A stretch of 9,917 nt of DNA from JAKQHY01 sp034429475 (GTDB lineage: Bacteria > Chloroflexota > Anaerolineae > B4-G1 > SLSP01), in assembly GCA_034429475.1 (NCBI GenBank), contig DAOUGD010000131.1, positions 1-9,917 of the forward strand, read 5' to 3'. Positions 1 through 5,913 of the stretch are shown in pieces. Under the pieces are notes generated by a model. It searched no databases and was not told the DNA's origin. It worked only from the letters and a program-made list of their open reading frames with translations. Position numbers and translations under genes: made by a program. The stretch's first letter is position 1, and each line of letters opens with the position of its first letter.

Positions 1-36
1 AGGCGTTTCCAGAATTTAAATCATCCCAAAATCGGG
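1..36 (+). repeat. Left terminal inverted repeat of the IS
   Basis: It pairs with the reverse complement of 1267-1302 at 30 of 36 positions. Bases 1-13 and 19-31 are perfect; the mismatches are at 14-18 and 32. It begins at the very first base of the window. Confidence 0.9.
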
Positions 37-58
37 TACACTCTCTCCCATGATGACC

Positions 59-64
59 AGGAGG
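59..64 (+). promoter_or_regulatory. Ribosome binding site of the transposase
   Basis: A perfect AGGAGG lies six bases before the ATG at 71. It falls downstream of the in-frame ATGs at 50 and 53, so it favours the ATG at 71 as the real start. Confidence 0.8.
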
Positions 65-70
65 AACGGT

Positions 71-1282
71 ATGGAACTGAGCACGGAACTCAAGCAACTT
101 TTCATGCGGACGGAGACGGCGCTGACGGGCAGTGCGCGGCGCGTGTTTATGGCGGGCGTAGTGCAGCTCCTCGGCAAAGGCGGACAACGCCGGGCGGAAA
201 CCGAATTCGGGTGGAATCGCGGCACGGTGCGGAAAGGGCAGCACGAATTGGCCAGTGGCGTGGCCTGTGTCGACGACTTCGCCGCCCGGGGGCGGAACCG
301 GGCGGAAGCGCGGTTACCGGACTTGTTAACGGACATTCAGGCGCTTGCCGAGGCGCAGACACAGACGGATCCGACTTTCACCACAACGCACTTGTATACG
401 CGGCTGACCGCGGCCGAGATCGGGCGTCAGTTGGAGCAGCAGAAGGGCTATCGCGCCGAGACCTTGCCCAGTGGGGAAACCCTACGGGTCAAGGCCAACC
501 AACTGGGGTATCGCCTGCACACGGTGCAGAAAAGCCGTCCCAAGAAGAAGCGCCCGGAGACGGATGCCATTTTCGCACAGTTGACCCACCTCCATACCGC
601 AGCGCAAGCGGATCCGCACATCTTGCGGCTGTCGTTGGATGCCAAAGCCACCCTCGCCGTGGGGCCTTTCTCCCGGCATGGGCAGACGCGCGTGCGGGTC
701 CGCGCCTTGGATCACGATTTCCGCCCCGCCCAAACCGTGACGCCGTGGGGCATCTTCTTGCCCGACTATAATGAGTTGTATTTGTACTTCACCTCCTCCG
801 CCGTGACCGCCGATTTCATCGGGGATTGTCTCCAGGATTTCTGGGCCGCGCAGCGCACCCGTTTCCCGCAAGTCACCACGTGGCTCATCAATCAAGACAA
901 TGGGCCGCAAAACCACAGCCGGAGTACCCAGTTTATGCACCGCCTGACCGCGTTCGCAGATCAAGAACAGCTCACCCTCCAGTTGGCCTATTACCCGCCG
1001 TACCACAGCAAATACAATCCCATTGAGCGCGTCTGGGGCGTCCTGGAACAGCATTGGAATGGGAGTTTGCTGGACACCGTGGATACTGTGCTCAAGTTTG
1101 CCCGGACGATGACCTGGAAGGGCATTCACCCGGTTGTGACCTGGGTGCAGAAGACCTATGAGAAAGGCGTCAAGTTAACGAAGAAAGCCATGGTGGAGTT
1201 AGAAAAACGCTTGGAACGTTTGCCGCACTTGGGCCAATGGTTCGTGAAAATCGTCCCTGTCTCACCCCCGCTTTTGGGATGA
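71..1282 (+). CDS. ISAzo13-family DDE transposase
   Basis: A 403-residue cut-and-paste transposase that would excise and insert its own IS. The RNase H-like catalytic triad is readable: Asp190 in LSLDAKA, Asp276 in INQDNGPQNHSRS, and Glu319 in YYPPYHSKYNPIERVWG. The last two blocks are the hallmark of the ISAzo13 (Rhodopirellula-type) family. The N-terminal region (about 20-70) looks like a helix-turn-helix DNA-binding segment (GWNRGTVRKG), and residues 155-165 are basic. Upstream in-frame ATGs at 50 and 53 would add seven residues, but a perfect AGGAGG selects 71. The stop codon lies inside the right terminal repeat, so coding sequence and IS end overlap. No frameshift or internal stop is seen. 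Length and motifs fit the family well. Confidence 0.93.
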   Translation: MELSTELKQLFMRTETALTGSARRVFMAGVVQLLGKGGQRRAETEFGWNRGTVRKGQHELASGVACVDDFAARGRNRAEARLPDLLTDIQALAEAQTQTDPTFTTTHLYTRLTAAEIGRQLEQQKGYRAETLPSGETLRVKANQLGYRLHTVQKSRPKKKRPETDAIFAQLTHLHTAAQADPHILRLSLDAKATLAVGPFSRHGQTRVRVRALDHDFRPAQTVTPWGIFLPDYNELYLYFTSSAVTADFIGDCLQDFWAAQRTRFPQVTTWLINQDNGPQNHSRSTQFMHRLTAFADQEQLTLQLAYYPPYHSKYNPIERVWGVLEQHWNGSLLDTVDTVLKFARTMTWKGIHPVVTWVQKTYEKGVKLTKKAMVELEKRLERLPHLGQWFVKIVPVSPPLLG

Positions 1283-1302
1283 TTATTTCTCTGGAAACGC
1301 CT
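1267..1302 (-). repeat. Right terminal inverted repeat of the IS
   Basis: Reverse complement matches 1-36 at 30 of 36 positions. It contains the transposase stop codon (1280-1282). Confidence 0.9.
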
Positions 1303-1415
1303 AACCATTTCACGTTTTACGATGATTTCTACAGAATTGCCATAAAATTCCTACACAACTCTAATGTTCTTATGATAGGTTTGATATATACAGGGTTTAC
1401 GCAACTGAGGAGAAA

Positions 1416-1489
1416 TTCACCGCAGCGTACGCAAAAAGCGCAGAGCGCTTTCATGGTTCCTCAGCCGCCTCGGCGTTCTCTGCGGTAAA
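1416..1489. repeat. Degenerate palindromic intergenic repeat
   Basis: The arms begin TTCACCGCAG (1416-1425) and, on the other strand, TTTACCGCAG (from 1489 inward). The similarity continues as an imperfect inverted repeat for about 26 bases per arm (ACCGCAG.G.ACGC). This is the style of the widespread ACCGCAGAGACGC-type interspersed palindromes seen in many environmental genomes, although that family link is from memory. It is not coding and lies between the IS and the operon. It could fold into a hairpin upstream of the operon. Confidence 0.5.
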
Positions 1490-1492
1490 AAA

Positions 1493-1522
1493 GTGACATT
1501 CTTGCATAAATCCTAATATAGT
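1493..1522 (+). promoter_or_regulatory. Candidate promoter of the seven-gene operon
   Basis: GTGACA (1493-1498) and TATAGT (1517-1522) are separated by 18 bases, directly upstream of the kinase ATG at 1531. The -10 hexamer ends only eight bases before the ATG and no Shine-Dalgarno is visible there, so the message would be leaderless or nearly so. The match is weak, but the surrounding 1303-1530 gap is the only AT-rich space upstream of the operon. Confidence 0.25.
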
Positions 1523-1530
1523 TAAAAATA

Positions 1531-2691
1531 ATGAGTATGGAGCTTACTTTTCTCTTCGCGGATATTCTGTTGGCCGATCCAGATACCGACTTTGTCATGA
1601 CGGCGCGTTTGGCATTGCAAAACGCTGGCTATACGGTGCGGCGCGCGGTCAGTGGTCAGGCCGTGTTGGATGCGGTTGCAGCTCAGCCGCCAGATTTGCT
1701 GTTGCTTGCTGTGGCGCTGCCCGATATGGACGCCTACGACGTGATCCGACAGTTGAAAGCCGACCATGCGCGCCGCTTTTTGCCCATCATTGTGTTGGCC
1801 GGGGCGCAGGCAGATGTGGCCGAGGCTTTGAACGCCGGCGCCGATGAATTCTTGCCCAAGCCGATGTCCAATGCAGAATTGTTGGTGCGGGTGCGGGCGA
1901 TGTTGCGCCTGAAACGCACCGCCGACGCCCTGTCCGACTTGAACGCAACGTTGGAATGCAAAGTCATTGAACGCACGCGGGCGTTGGAAGAAGCCCATGC
2001 CCGGCTGCGGCACGGCGAAAAACTGTCGGCGCTGGGGCGGTTGGCGGCGTCGGTGGCGCACGACATCAACAACCCCCTTTCGGCAATTTTGAGCTATTTG
2101 TATTTGTTGAAGTTTGAGCTTCCCCAGGAAACCGGTTTGTTGGATGATTTATCCACGATTGAGCGGCAGGTGGAGGTGATCGCGCAGTTGGTGCGGCGTC
2201 TGCAGAACTTTTCTCGCCCCCCCCAGACGGAGCATCGCCGCATCTCGGTGACGCAGGTGCTGGACGATGTGATGAAACTGCTAAGCAAGGACCTACAGAA
2301 GCGGAATATCCAGGTGGAATACGCGCCGGCCGAGGGCTTGCCGCCTATCTTTGCGGCGCCCGATCAGATCGGTGAAGTGTTGATGAACCTGATGGTCAAT
2401 GCGCGCGACGCTATGCCGCAGGGGGGGACGCTGAAAGTCATACTTTTTGCGCAAGACGGGTCTGTGTACATCCAGGTGGCCGACACAGGGATGGGAATTC
2501 CGCCAGAGATCAAAGAGCGCATCTTCGAGCCGTTCTTCACCACCAAAGGCGAACACGGCACCGGGCTGGGGCTGGCAATCTGTTATGGAATTGTCAATGA
2601 ACACGGCGGCGACATTGTCGTAGAGAGTGTGTTGGGGAAAGGGACGACGTTTACGGTGCGCCTGCCCGAGGCGGGCGCGGAAGGCGCATAG
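1531..2691 (+). CDS. Pseudo-receiver / histidine kinase
   Basis: A soluble 386-residue sensor kinase without a membrane segment. Residues 8-125 form a receiver-like domain that has lost its chemistry: the phosphoacceptor position is Ala60 (LLLLAVALPDMDAYDV, where LLLLDV is usual), the switch Thr is Ala90, and the acidic pair is reduced to Asp16-Pro17; only Lys110 remains. A helical linker (128-165) leads to HisKA with His177 in ASVAHDINNPL, then HATPase_c with N box Asn290, D/G1 box Asp318-Gly322 (DTGMG), F box EPFFTTK and G2 box GTGLGL (343-348). The kinase core therefore looks active, while its receiver should act as a docking or dimerisation domain. It is the first gene of the operon, 21 bases ahead of the GTPase. 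ATGs at 1531 and 1537 are both possible starts and neither has a clear ribosome site. It probably phosphorylates the intact receiver encoded at 5914-6966 (inference). Confidence 0.9.
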   Translation: MSMELTFLFADILLADPDTDFVMTARLALQNAGYTVRRAVSGQAVLDAVAAQPPDLLLLAVALPDMDAYDVIRQLKADHARRFLPIIVLAGAQADVAEALNAGADEFLPKPMSNAELLVRVRAMLRLKRTADALSDLNATLECKVIERTRALEEAHARLRHGEKLSALGRLAASVAHDINNPLSAILSYLYLLKFELPQETGLLDDLSTIERQVEVIAQLVRRLQNFSRPPQTEHRRISVTQVLDDVMKLLSKDLQKRNIQVEYAPAEGLPPIFAAPDQIGEVLMNLMVNARDAMPQGGTLKVILFAQDGSVYIQVADTGMGIPPEIKERIFEPFFTTKGEHGTGLGLAICYGIVNEHGGDIVVESVLGKGTTFTVRLPEAGAEGA

Positions 2692-2712
2692 CCGCAGGGA
2701 GAGGGAGAGCCT

Positions 2713-3324
2713 ATGTTTATCAACTGGAAGACCCGTGAAATCAATCTGAACATTGTGTATTATGGCCCGGCATTGAGCGGGAAGACGACCAATCTGGAGC
2801 AAATTCACGCGCGCACCAAGCCCGCGGCGCGCAGTGAACTGTTCACCCTCAACACGCACGAAGATCGCACGATCTTCTTCGACTTTATGCAACTGGAGGT
2901 GGGGCAGATTGCCGGATTGCGCCCGAAATTTGGCCTGTATACGGTGCCGGGGCAGGTGTATTACGAGGCCACCCGCGAGACGGTGCTGCGCCGCGCCGAT
3001 GGATTGGTGTTCGTGGCCGACTCACAGCCGGCCCGCCTGGCCGACAATGTCGTTTCCTGGGAAAACATGCAGCAGCAATTGCTTCGCATTAACCGCCCTA
3101 TGCAAACCATGCCACTGGTGGTGCAGTTTAATAAGCGCGATGCGCCGGGGGCGCTACCGACGGCGGCGTTGCGCGACGCGCTCAAGGTAGGTAAACTCCC
3201 CTGTTTTGAGGCGGTCGCCATCCAGGGGATCGGTGTTCCGGAGACCTTGCAGGCGGCAATTCGGTACGTGCTGGCCTACGTGAACTACAAACTTCAACAC
3301 CAGACACAAGAGGCGACCGCATGA
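2713..3324 (+). CDS. mglA: MglA-type Ras-like small GTPase
   Basis: A 203-residue cytoplasmic GTPase of the MglA family, whose best-studied member in Myxococcus sets the leading pole for gliding and twitching. Visible motifs: P-loop GPALSGKTT (18-26), switch I THEDRTIFFDF (48-58) with Arg52 equivalent to the MglA arginine finger, the MglA signature TVPGQVYY (77-84) where Thr replaces the usual Asp and Gln81 is the catalytic glutamine, and the base-recognition motif NKRD (140-143). The length matches MglA (about 195). Ala20 sits where Ras has Gly12 and Myxococcus MglA has Gly21. A GGGAGAGGGAGAG ribosome site precedes the ATG. Its stop overlaps the ATG of the Roadblock gene (ATGA), implying coupled translation with a likely regulator, as for mglBA pairs. 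The exact output (motility, polarity or another process) cannot be told from sequence. Confidence 0.92.
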   Translation: MFINWKTREINLNIVYYGPALSGKTTNLEQIHARTKPAARSELFTLNTHEDRTIFFDFMQLEVGQIAGLRPKFGLYTVPGQVYYEATRETVLRRADGLVFVADSQPARLADNVVSWENMQQQLLRINRPMQTMPLVVQFNKRDAPGALPTAALRDALKVGKLPCFEAVAIQGIGVPETLQAAIRYVLAYVNYKLQHQTQEATA

Positions 3325-3695
3325 AGGCATTGCAACAGATCATTACCGACCTGAGTATGGAAGACGGCTTTGGCACGGTGGTCTTGACCGACGACACGGG
3401 ACTATCGCTGGCTACGTCGGCGTTGCGCGCGGAGGCGGAATCGCTGGCGGCGGTGGTCGCCGACGTGTTGCGCGCTTCGGCCGGCATCAGTGTGCGGCTG
3501 GGTTGGGGGGCAATGAATGAGGTAATGCTGCTGTCGGATGACGCACAGCGCGGGGTGTTGTGCCGCAAATTTCGCGCCGGGCAGCGCGATCTGGTGCTGG
3601 CGCTGTTCATCCAACCGCAGCACACCTATTGGCAGGCCACCACGCGCGCGATCCGGCAGATCCAGCAGATTTGGGCGGAATCAGGGCTGCGGTGA
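3321..3695 (+). CDS. MglB-like Roadblock/LC7 protein
   Basis: A 124-residue single-domain Roadblock/LC7 protein. The fold is suggested by an N-terminal helix (1-12), the strand pair GFGTVVLTDDTGLSLATS (about 16-33), a long helix AEAESLAAVVADVLRAS (about 37-53) and a second strand group (MNEVMLLSD, VLCRKFRAG, DLVLALFI). Roadblock dimers of this size act on MglA-type GTPases as GAP or exchange factor. The start overlaps the GTPase stop by four bases, so the two products are made together and are probable partners. A 15-bp hairpin follows its stop. There is no transmembrane segment. Assignment as a functional MglB is inference from fold and neighbour; identity to MglB is not obvious by eye. Confidence 0.83.
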   Translation: MKALQQIITDLSMEDGFGTVVLTDDTGLSLATSALRAEAESLAAVVADVLRASAGISVRLGWGAMNEVMLLSDDAQRGVLCRKFRAGQRDLVLALFIQPQHTYWQATTRAIRQIQQIWAESGLR

Positions 3696-3705
3696 TCGGG
3701 CTCTT

Positions 3706-3742
3706 GTTTTTTGTTTGTGGACATAGCCCACAAACAAAAAAC
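3706..3742 (+). other. Perfect 15-bp stem-loop inside the operon
   Basis: GTTTTTTGTTTGTGG (3706-3720) is perfectly complementary to 3728-3742, with a seven-base loop. It lies 11 bases after the Roadblock stop and 27 before the next ATG. The stem is AT-rich and has its T-run on the 5' side, so it is not a classical terminator. It may act as an mRNA processing or stability element, or a weak attenuator between the two halves of the operon. Confidence 0.7.
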
Positions 3743-3758
3743 TCTGGAAAAAGAAGGT

Positions 3759-3765
3759 AAGGAGG
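3759..3765 (+). promoter_or_regulatory. Strong ribosome binding site (AAGGAGG)
   Basis: AAGGAGG lies four bases before the ATG at 3770. It is the strongest Shine-Dalgarno in the operon and comes directly after the internal stem-loop, suggesting independent, efficient initiation of the PATAN-Roadblock gene. Confidence 0.75.
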
Positions 3766-3769
3766 GTGT

Positions 3770-4498
3770 ATGGCGCTGAAGGGAAATTTAAATGATCTCA
3801 ACATTGCGGATTTGATTCAACTGAATTGCCAGTCGGGGACGCGGGCGGAGTTAATGGCCCGGCATCTCAACGGTGAGGAAGTCGCGCTGTATTTCGAGGG
3901 CGGAGAGGTGGTTCACGCCACCCATGGCGCGACGCAGGGCGCAGAGGCGGTGTATACGCTGTTGGGCTGGGACGCCGGGACGTTTGAGGTGGCGCAGGAC
4001 ATTGCTGCGCCGGCGCGCAGCATCACGACGCCCTGGTCGGCTCTGATTATGGAAGGGATGCGCCGTCTGGACGAACAGAAGGCGCAAGATCAATCATCTG
4101 AAAAAAAGGAGCAAGGAAAAATGGCAGGCGAAACTCGTCGAGATCGGTTAACCAAGACGTTACAGACTTTGATTGATTCGTCAGGCGACATCAGCGGCGT
4201 TGCTATTGTGAGCCGCGATGGGCTGATCATGGCAGCGGAGTTGCCGGCCAGCGTCGAGCAGGCGCGCGTGGGCGCGGTGGCCGCTGCGATTCTGAGCCTG
4301 TCTGGCCGCTCGGTAGGACAGTTGCAGCGGGGCGACCTGATGCAGACTACCGTGCAGGGGTCGGAGGGGTATATCGTCATCACCCAGGCCGGCGCCAACG
4401 CCGTCCTGGTGGCGCTGACCGGGCAGGGCGTCAACCTGGGGATGGTCTTCCTCGAAGTGCGCGAGTGCGCCGCGAGCGTGGCCGAAATTCTGGGGTAG
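3770..4498 (+). CDS. DUF4388/PATAN - Roadblock fusion protein
   Basis: A 242-residue cytoplasmic protein with two domains. Residues 3-80 match the DUF4388/PATAN pattern: LKGNLNDLNIADLIQL at the start, then ALYFEGGEVVHATHG, GAEAVYTLLGWDAGTFEV. This domain is known from cyanobacterial PatA-type regulators and from gliding-bacterium proteins, where it serves protein interaction. A hydrophilic, charged linker (about 98-125) joins it to a Roadblock/LC7 domain (about 125-240: ISGVAIVSRDGLIMAAELP, helix ARVGAVAAAILSLSGRS, strands GYIVITQAG and AVLVALTGQGVNLGMVFLEV). Within the linker, an in-frame ATG at 4121 (Met118) is preceded by AAGGAG at nine bases, so a free 125-residue Roadblock protein may also be made. 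It is 12 bases from the globin gene. Likely a Roadblock partner that links the GTPase to other components; the substrate or target is unknown. Confidence 0.86.
   Translation: MALKGNLNDLNIADLIQLNCQSGTRAELMARHLNGEEVALYFEGGEVVHATHGATQGAEAVYTLLGWDAGTFEVAQDIAAPARSITTPWSALIMEGMRRLDEQKAQDQSSEKKEQGKMAGETRRDRLTKTLQTLIDSSGDISGVAIVSRDGLIMAAELPASVEQARVGAVAAAILSLSGRSVGQLQRGDLMQTTVQGSEGYIVITQAGANAVLVALTGQGVNLGMVFLEVRECAASVAEILG
4106..4121 (+). promoter_or_regulatory. Internal ribosome site and in-frame start
   Basis: AAGGAG at 4106-4111, with a second AAGGA at 4113-4117, precedes an ATG at 4121 in frame with the PATAN-Roadblock gene. The spacing (nine bases from AAGGAG) is near optimal. It sits exactly at the domain linker, so it would release a stand-alone Roadblock domain. 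Confidence 0.45.
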
Positions 4499-4510
4499 GG
4501 AGCGCGGGCG

Positions 4511-5056
4511 ATGGCAGATAAAACGTTCATTGAGGAGATGAAGCAAATCGGTGAATTGAGCGCCGCCGACCGCCGTCTTTTAGGCGAAATGCAACCGGCC
4601 ATAGAGAAACACGCCCCCGCGATTGTGGCGGCGTTTTACGCGCAATTGCAGCGCTTCCCCACGCTAGACGCACTCTTGAAGGCCGAACCGGGGCGGGTGG
4701 AGAAACTCAAGGCGCATCTCGCGCGTTGGCTTGTGAGCCTGGGGGAAGGGGAATACGGCGAGGGGTATTTCGATGGGCGCTACCGCATCGGTAAGCGGCA
4801 CGTCGAAGTAGGTCTCGAACCTCGCTACGTGATTGCGGCGATGGCGTTCTGTCGGGGGTTTGCCTCGCAGCGGATTGTGGAGGCCGAGTATGCCAGCGAT
4901 CCACAGAAGGAGGCGCGCCTCGTCGCGCTCAACCGGATCATGGATTTGGACCTTAACATTATGCTGCAATCCTATGACGATCACCGCTTGCAGCAATTTC
5001 TCGATGTGACCGGTTTCAGCAAAGAACTGTTTGAAATGTTGATGTCGGGCGGATAA
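4511..5056 (+). CDS. Stand-alone globin-sensor (protoglobin-type) haem protein
   Basis: A 181-residue single-domain haem globin of the globin-coupled-sensor/protoglobin lineage. The key block LKAHLARWLVSLGEGEYGEGYFDGRYRIGKRHVEVGL is split here as LKAHLARWL (66-74), YFDGRYRIGKRH (86-97) and VEVGLEPRYVIAAM (98-111). His97 in RIGKRH is the expected proximal haem ligand and Tyr43 in AFYAQL the B10 distal tyrosine that stabilises bound O2 in this family. There is no signal peptide, membrane segment or output domain (methyl-accepting, GGDEF or kinase): the protein ends in a helix (QQFLDVTGFSKELFEML) shortly after the globin fold, so it must signal by protein contact or work in gas scavenging. GGGAG eight bases upstream supports the start. 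It lies 12 bases after the PATAN-Roadblock gene and 10 before the ODP gene. Ligand (O2, NO, CO) cannot be decided from sequence. Confidence 0.88.
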   Translation: MADKTFIEEMKQIGELSAADRRLLGEMQPAIEKHAPAIVAAFYAQLQRFPTLDALLKAEPGRVEKLKAHLARWLVSLGEGEYGEGYFDGRYRIGKRHVEVGLEPRYVIAAMAFCRGFASQRIVEAEYASDPQKEARLVALNRIMDLDLNIMLQSYDDHRLQQFLDVTGFSKELFEMLMSGG

Positions 5057-5066
5057 GGAGGCCATC

Positions 5067-5825
5067 ATGCCAACCCAAATTTTGTTTGAAAATGCTGAGC
5101 ACAAGAATGTGCTTCTGGAAGATTTTACTTCGGGTCAGATGGTGCAAGCGAACCAACATCTGATCATTCATCAAGGCCAGGCGATGTTGTTGGACCCCGG
5201 CGGGCATAAGGTATATTCCAGCGCGTTAGAAGAAGTCTCCGCGATCGTGCCGACGAACGCGCTCAAGTACCTGTTCCTCTCGCACCAGGACCCCGATATT
5301 GTGGCTGCCACCAACGGTTGGTTGATGGTGACGGATGCGACGGCGTTGTTGCCGCAACTCTGGGTGCGTTTCATCATGCACTTTGGGGTGGACGATTTTG
5401 TGATTGATCGCATCGAGCCGATTGGCGACCGGGGGCGCGTGGTCAACCTGGGCGGTTGCAAGTTGCTGCTCTTGCCGGCGCACTTCATGCACTCCTCGGG
5501 CAACTTCCAAGTCTATGATCCGGTGTCCAAAATCCTGTATTCTGGCGATTTGGGGGCTTCGTTGGGGCAAACGTATGTGACGGTCAGCAATTTTGACGAT
5601 CACATCCAGTATATGGAAGGGTTCCACCGGCGTTACATTCCCACCAACACAGTCCTTAAGCTGTGGGCGGCGATGGTGCGCACGCTGGACATTGAGACGA
5701 TTGCGCCGCAGCACGGCGCGATGATCGTCGGCAAGGCGAATGTGGCCCGCTTCATCGCCTGGGTCGAGCAACTGGCGTGCGGGCTGGATTTGATGGAAAA
5801 CATCTATCAAGTTCCACAAGGGTGA
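5067..5825 (+). CDS. ODP-type di-iron metallo-beta-lactamase-fold protein
   Basis: A 252-residue protein with the metallo-beta-lactamase fold of the flavodiiron/ODP (oxygen-binding di-iron protein) group. The predicted metal ligands are all present: His73, Asp75 and Asp77 in SHQDPD, His142 in AHFMHSSGN, Asp161 in YSGDLG and His216 in APQHG. SHQDPD with a following TNGW is typical of ODPs rather than of hydrolases. There is no flavodoxin or rubredoxin domain, so it lacks the electron chain of true flavodiiron O2/NO reductases and fits a sensor role, as described for the Treponema denticola chemotaxis ODP. There is no signal peptide. An AAGGAGG ribosome site (5055-5061) overlaps the globin stop, so the two genes are closely coupled. 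The pairing of a haem and a non-haem iron sensor in adjacent genes suggests gas or redox sensing; a reductase activity remains possible. Confidence 0.87.
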   Translation: MPTQILFENAEHKNVLLEDFTSGQMVQANQHLIIHQGQAMLLDPGGHKVYSSALEEVSAIVPTNALKYLFLSHQDPDIVAATNGWLMVTDATALLPQLWVRFIMHFGVDDFVIDRIEPIGDRGRVVNLGGCKLLLLPAHFMHSSGNFQVYDPVSKILYSGDLGASLGQTYVTVSNFDDHIQYMEGFHRRYIPTNTVLKLWAAMVRTLDIETIAPQHGAMIVGKANVARFIAWVEQLACGLDLMENIYQVPQG

Positions 5826-5858
5826 GCGGAGAGTTTTAGAAAAACAATTCATAGATAT

Positions 5859-5900
5859 GTGAAACGTGAAGTCATCACGCATCACGTTTCACGTTTGACG
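5859..5900. repeat. Heptad repeat array with internal palindrome
   Basis: Six consecutive 7-base units, the first two (GTGAAAC, GTGAAGT) being near reverse complements of the last four (CATCACG twice, TTTCACG, TTTGACG). As a result 5859-5869 (GTGAAACGTGA) pairs perfectly with 5882-5892 around a 12-base loop. It lies 33 bases after the ODP stop and 13 before the receiver-Roadblock start, so it could act as a hairpin or binding site within the operon. Confidence 0.7.
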
Positions 5901-5913
5901 GCGAGGTGGTGCG

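Larger units (their letters stand above)
1..1302 (+). mobile_element. Complete ISAzo13-family insertion sequence
   Basis: The element is delimited by 36-bp terminal inverted repeats at 1-36 and 1267-1302, which match at 30 of 36 positions; the outer 13 bases (AGGCGTTTCCAGA) are identical. It holds one intact transposase gene on the plus strand, so it looks like a recent or still functional copy. As I recall, members of this family usually end in GA or GG and make short target duplications. If the true tip is the G at base 2, the flanking base 1 is A and the right flank begins TAA (1302-1304), which is compatible with a 3-bp TAA duplication, but the two missing bases lie outside the window. 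The family is called from the transposase motifs, not from a database search. Confidence 0.88.

Noticed and set aside
482..1129. 215-codon minus-strand frame inside the IS
   Set aside because: It is antisense to the catalytic part of the transposase and has no recognisable motif or ribosome site.
1237..1488. 83-codon plus-strand frame bridging the IS end and intergenic DNA
   Set aside because: It starts in another frame of the transposase, crosses the right terminal repeat and ends in a palindromic repeat; there is no ribosome site or coherent composition.
3706..3742. Classical rho-independent terminator
   Set aside because: The stem is AT-rich, its T-run is in the 5' arm and no T-tract follows; the next gene belongs to the same functional set.
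5067..5825. Ordinary metallo-beta-lactamase hydrolase or full flavodiiron NO reductase
   Set aside because: The HxDxD...H...D...H ligand set with SHQDPD fits the ODP group, and no flavodoxin or rubredoxin domain is present.
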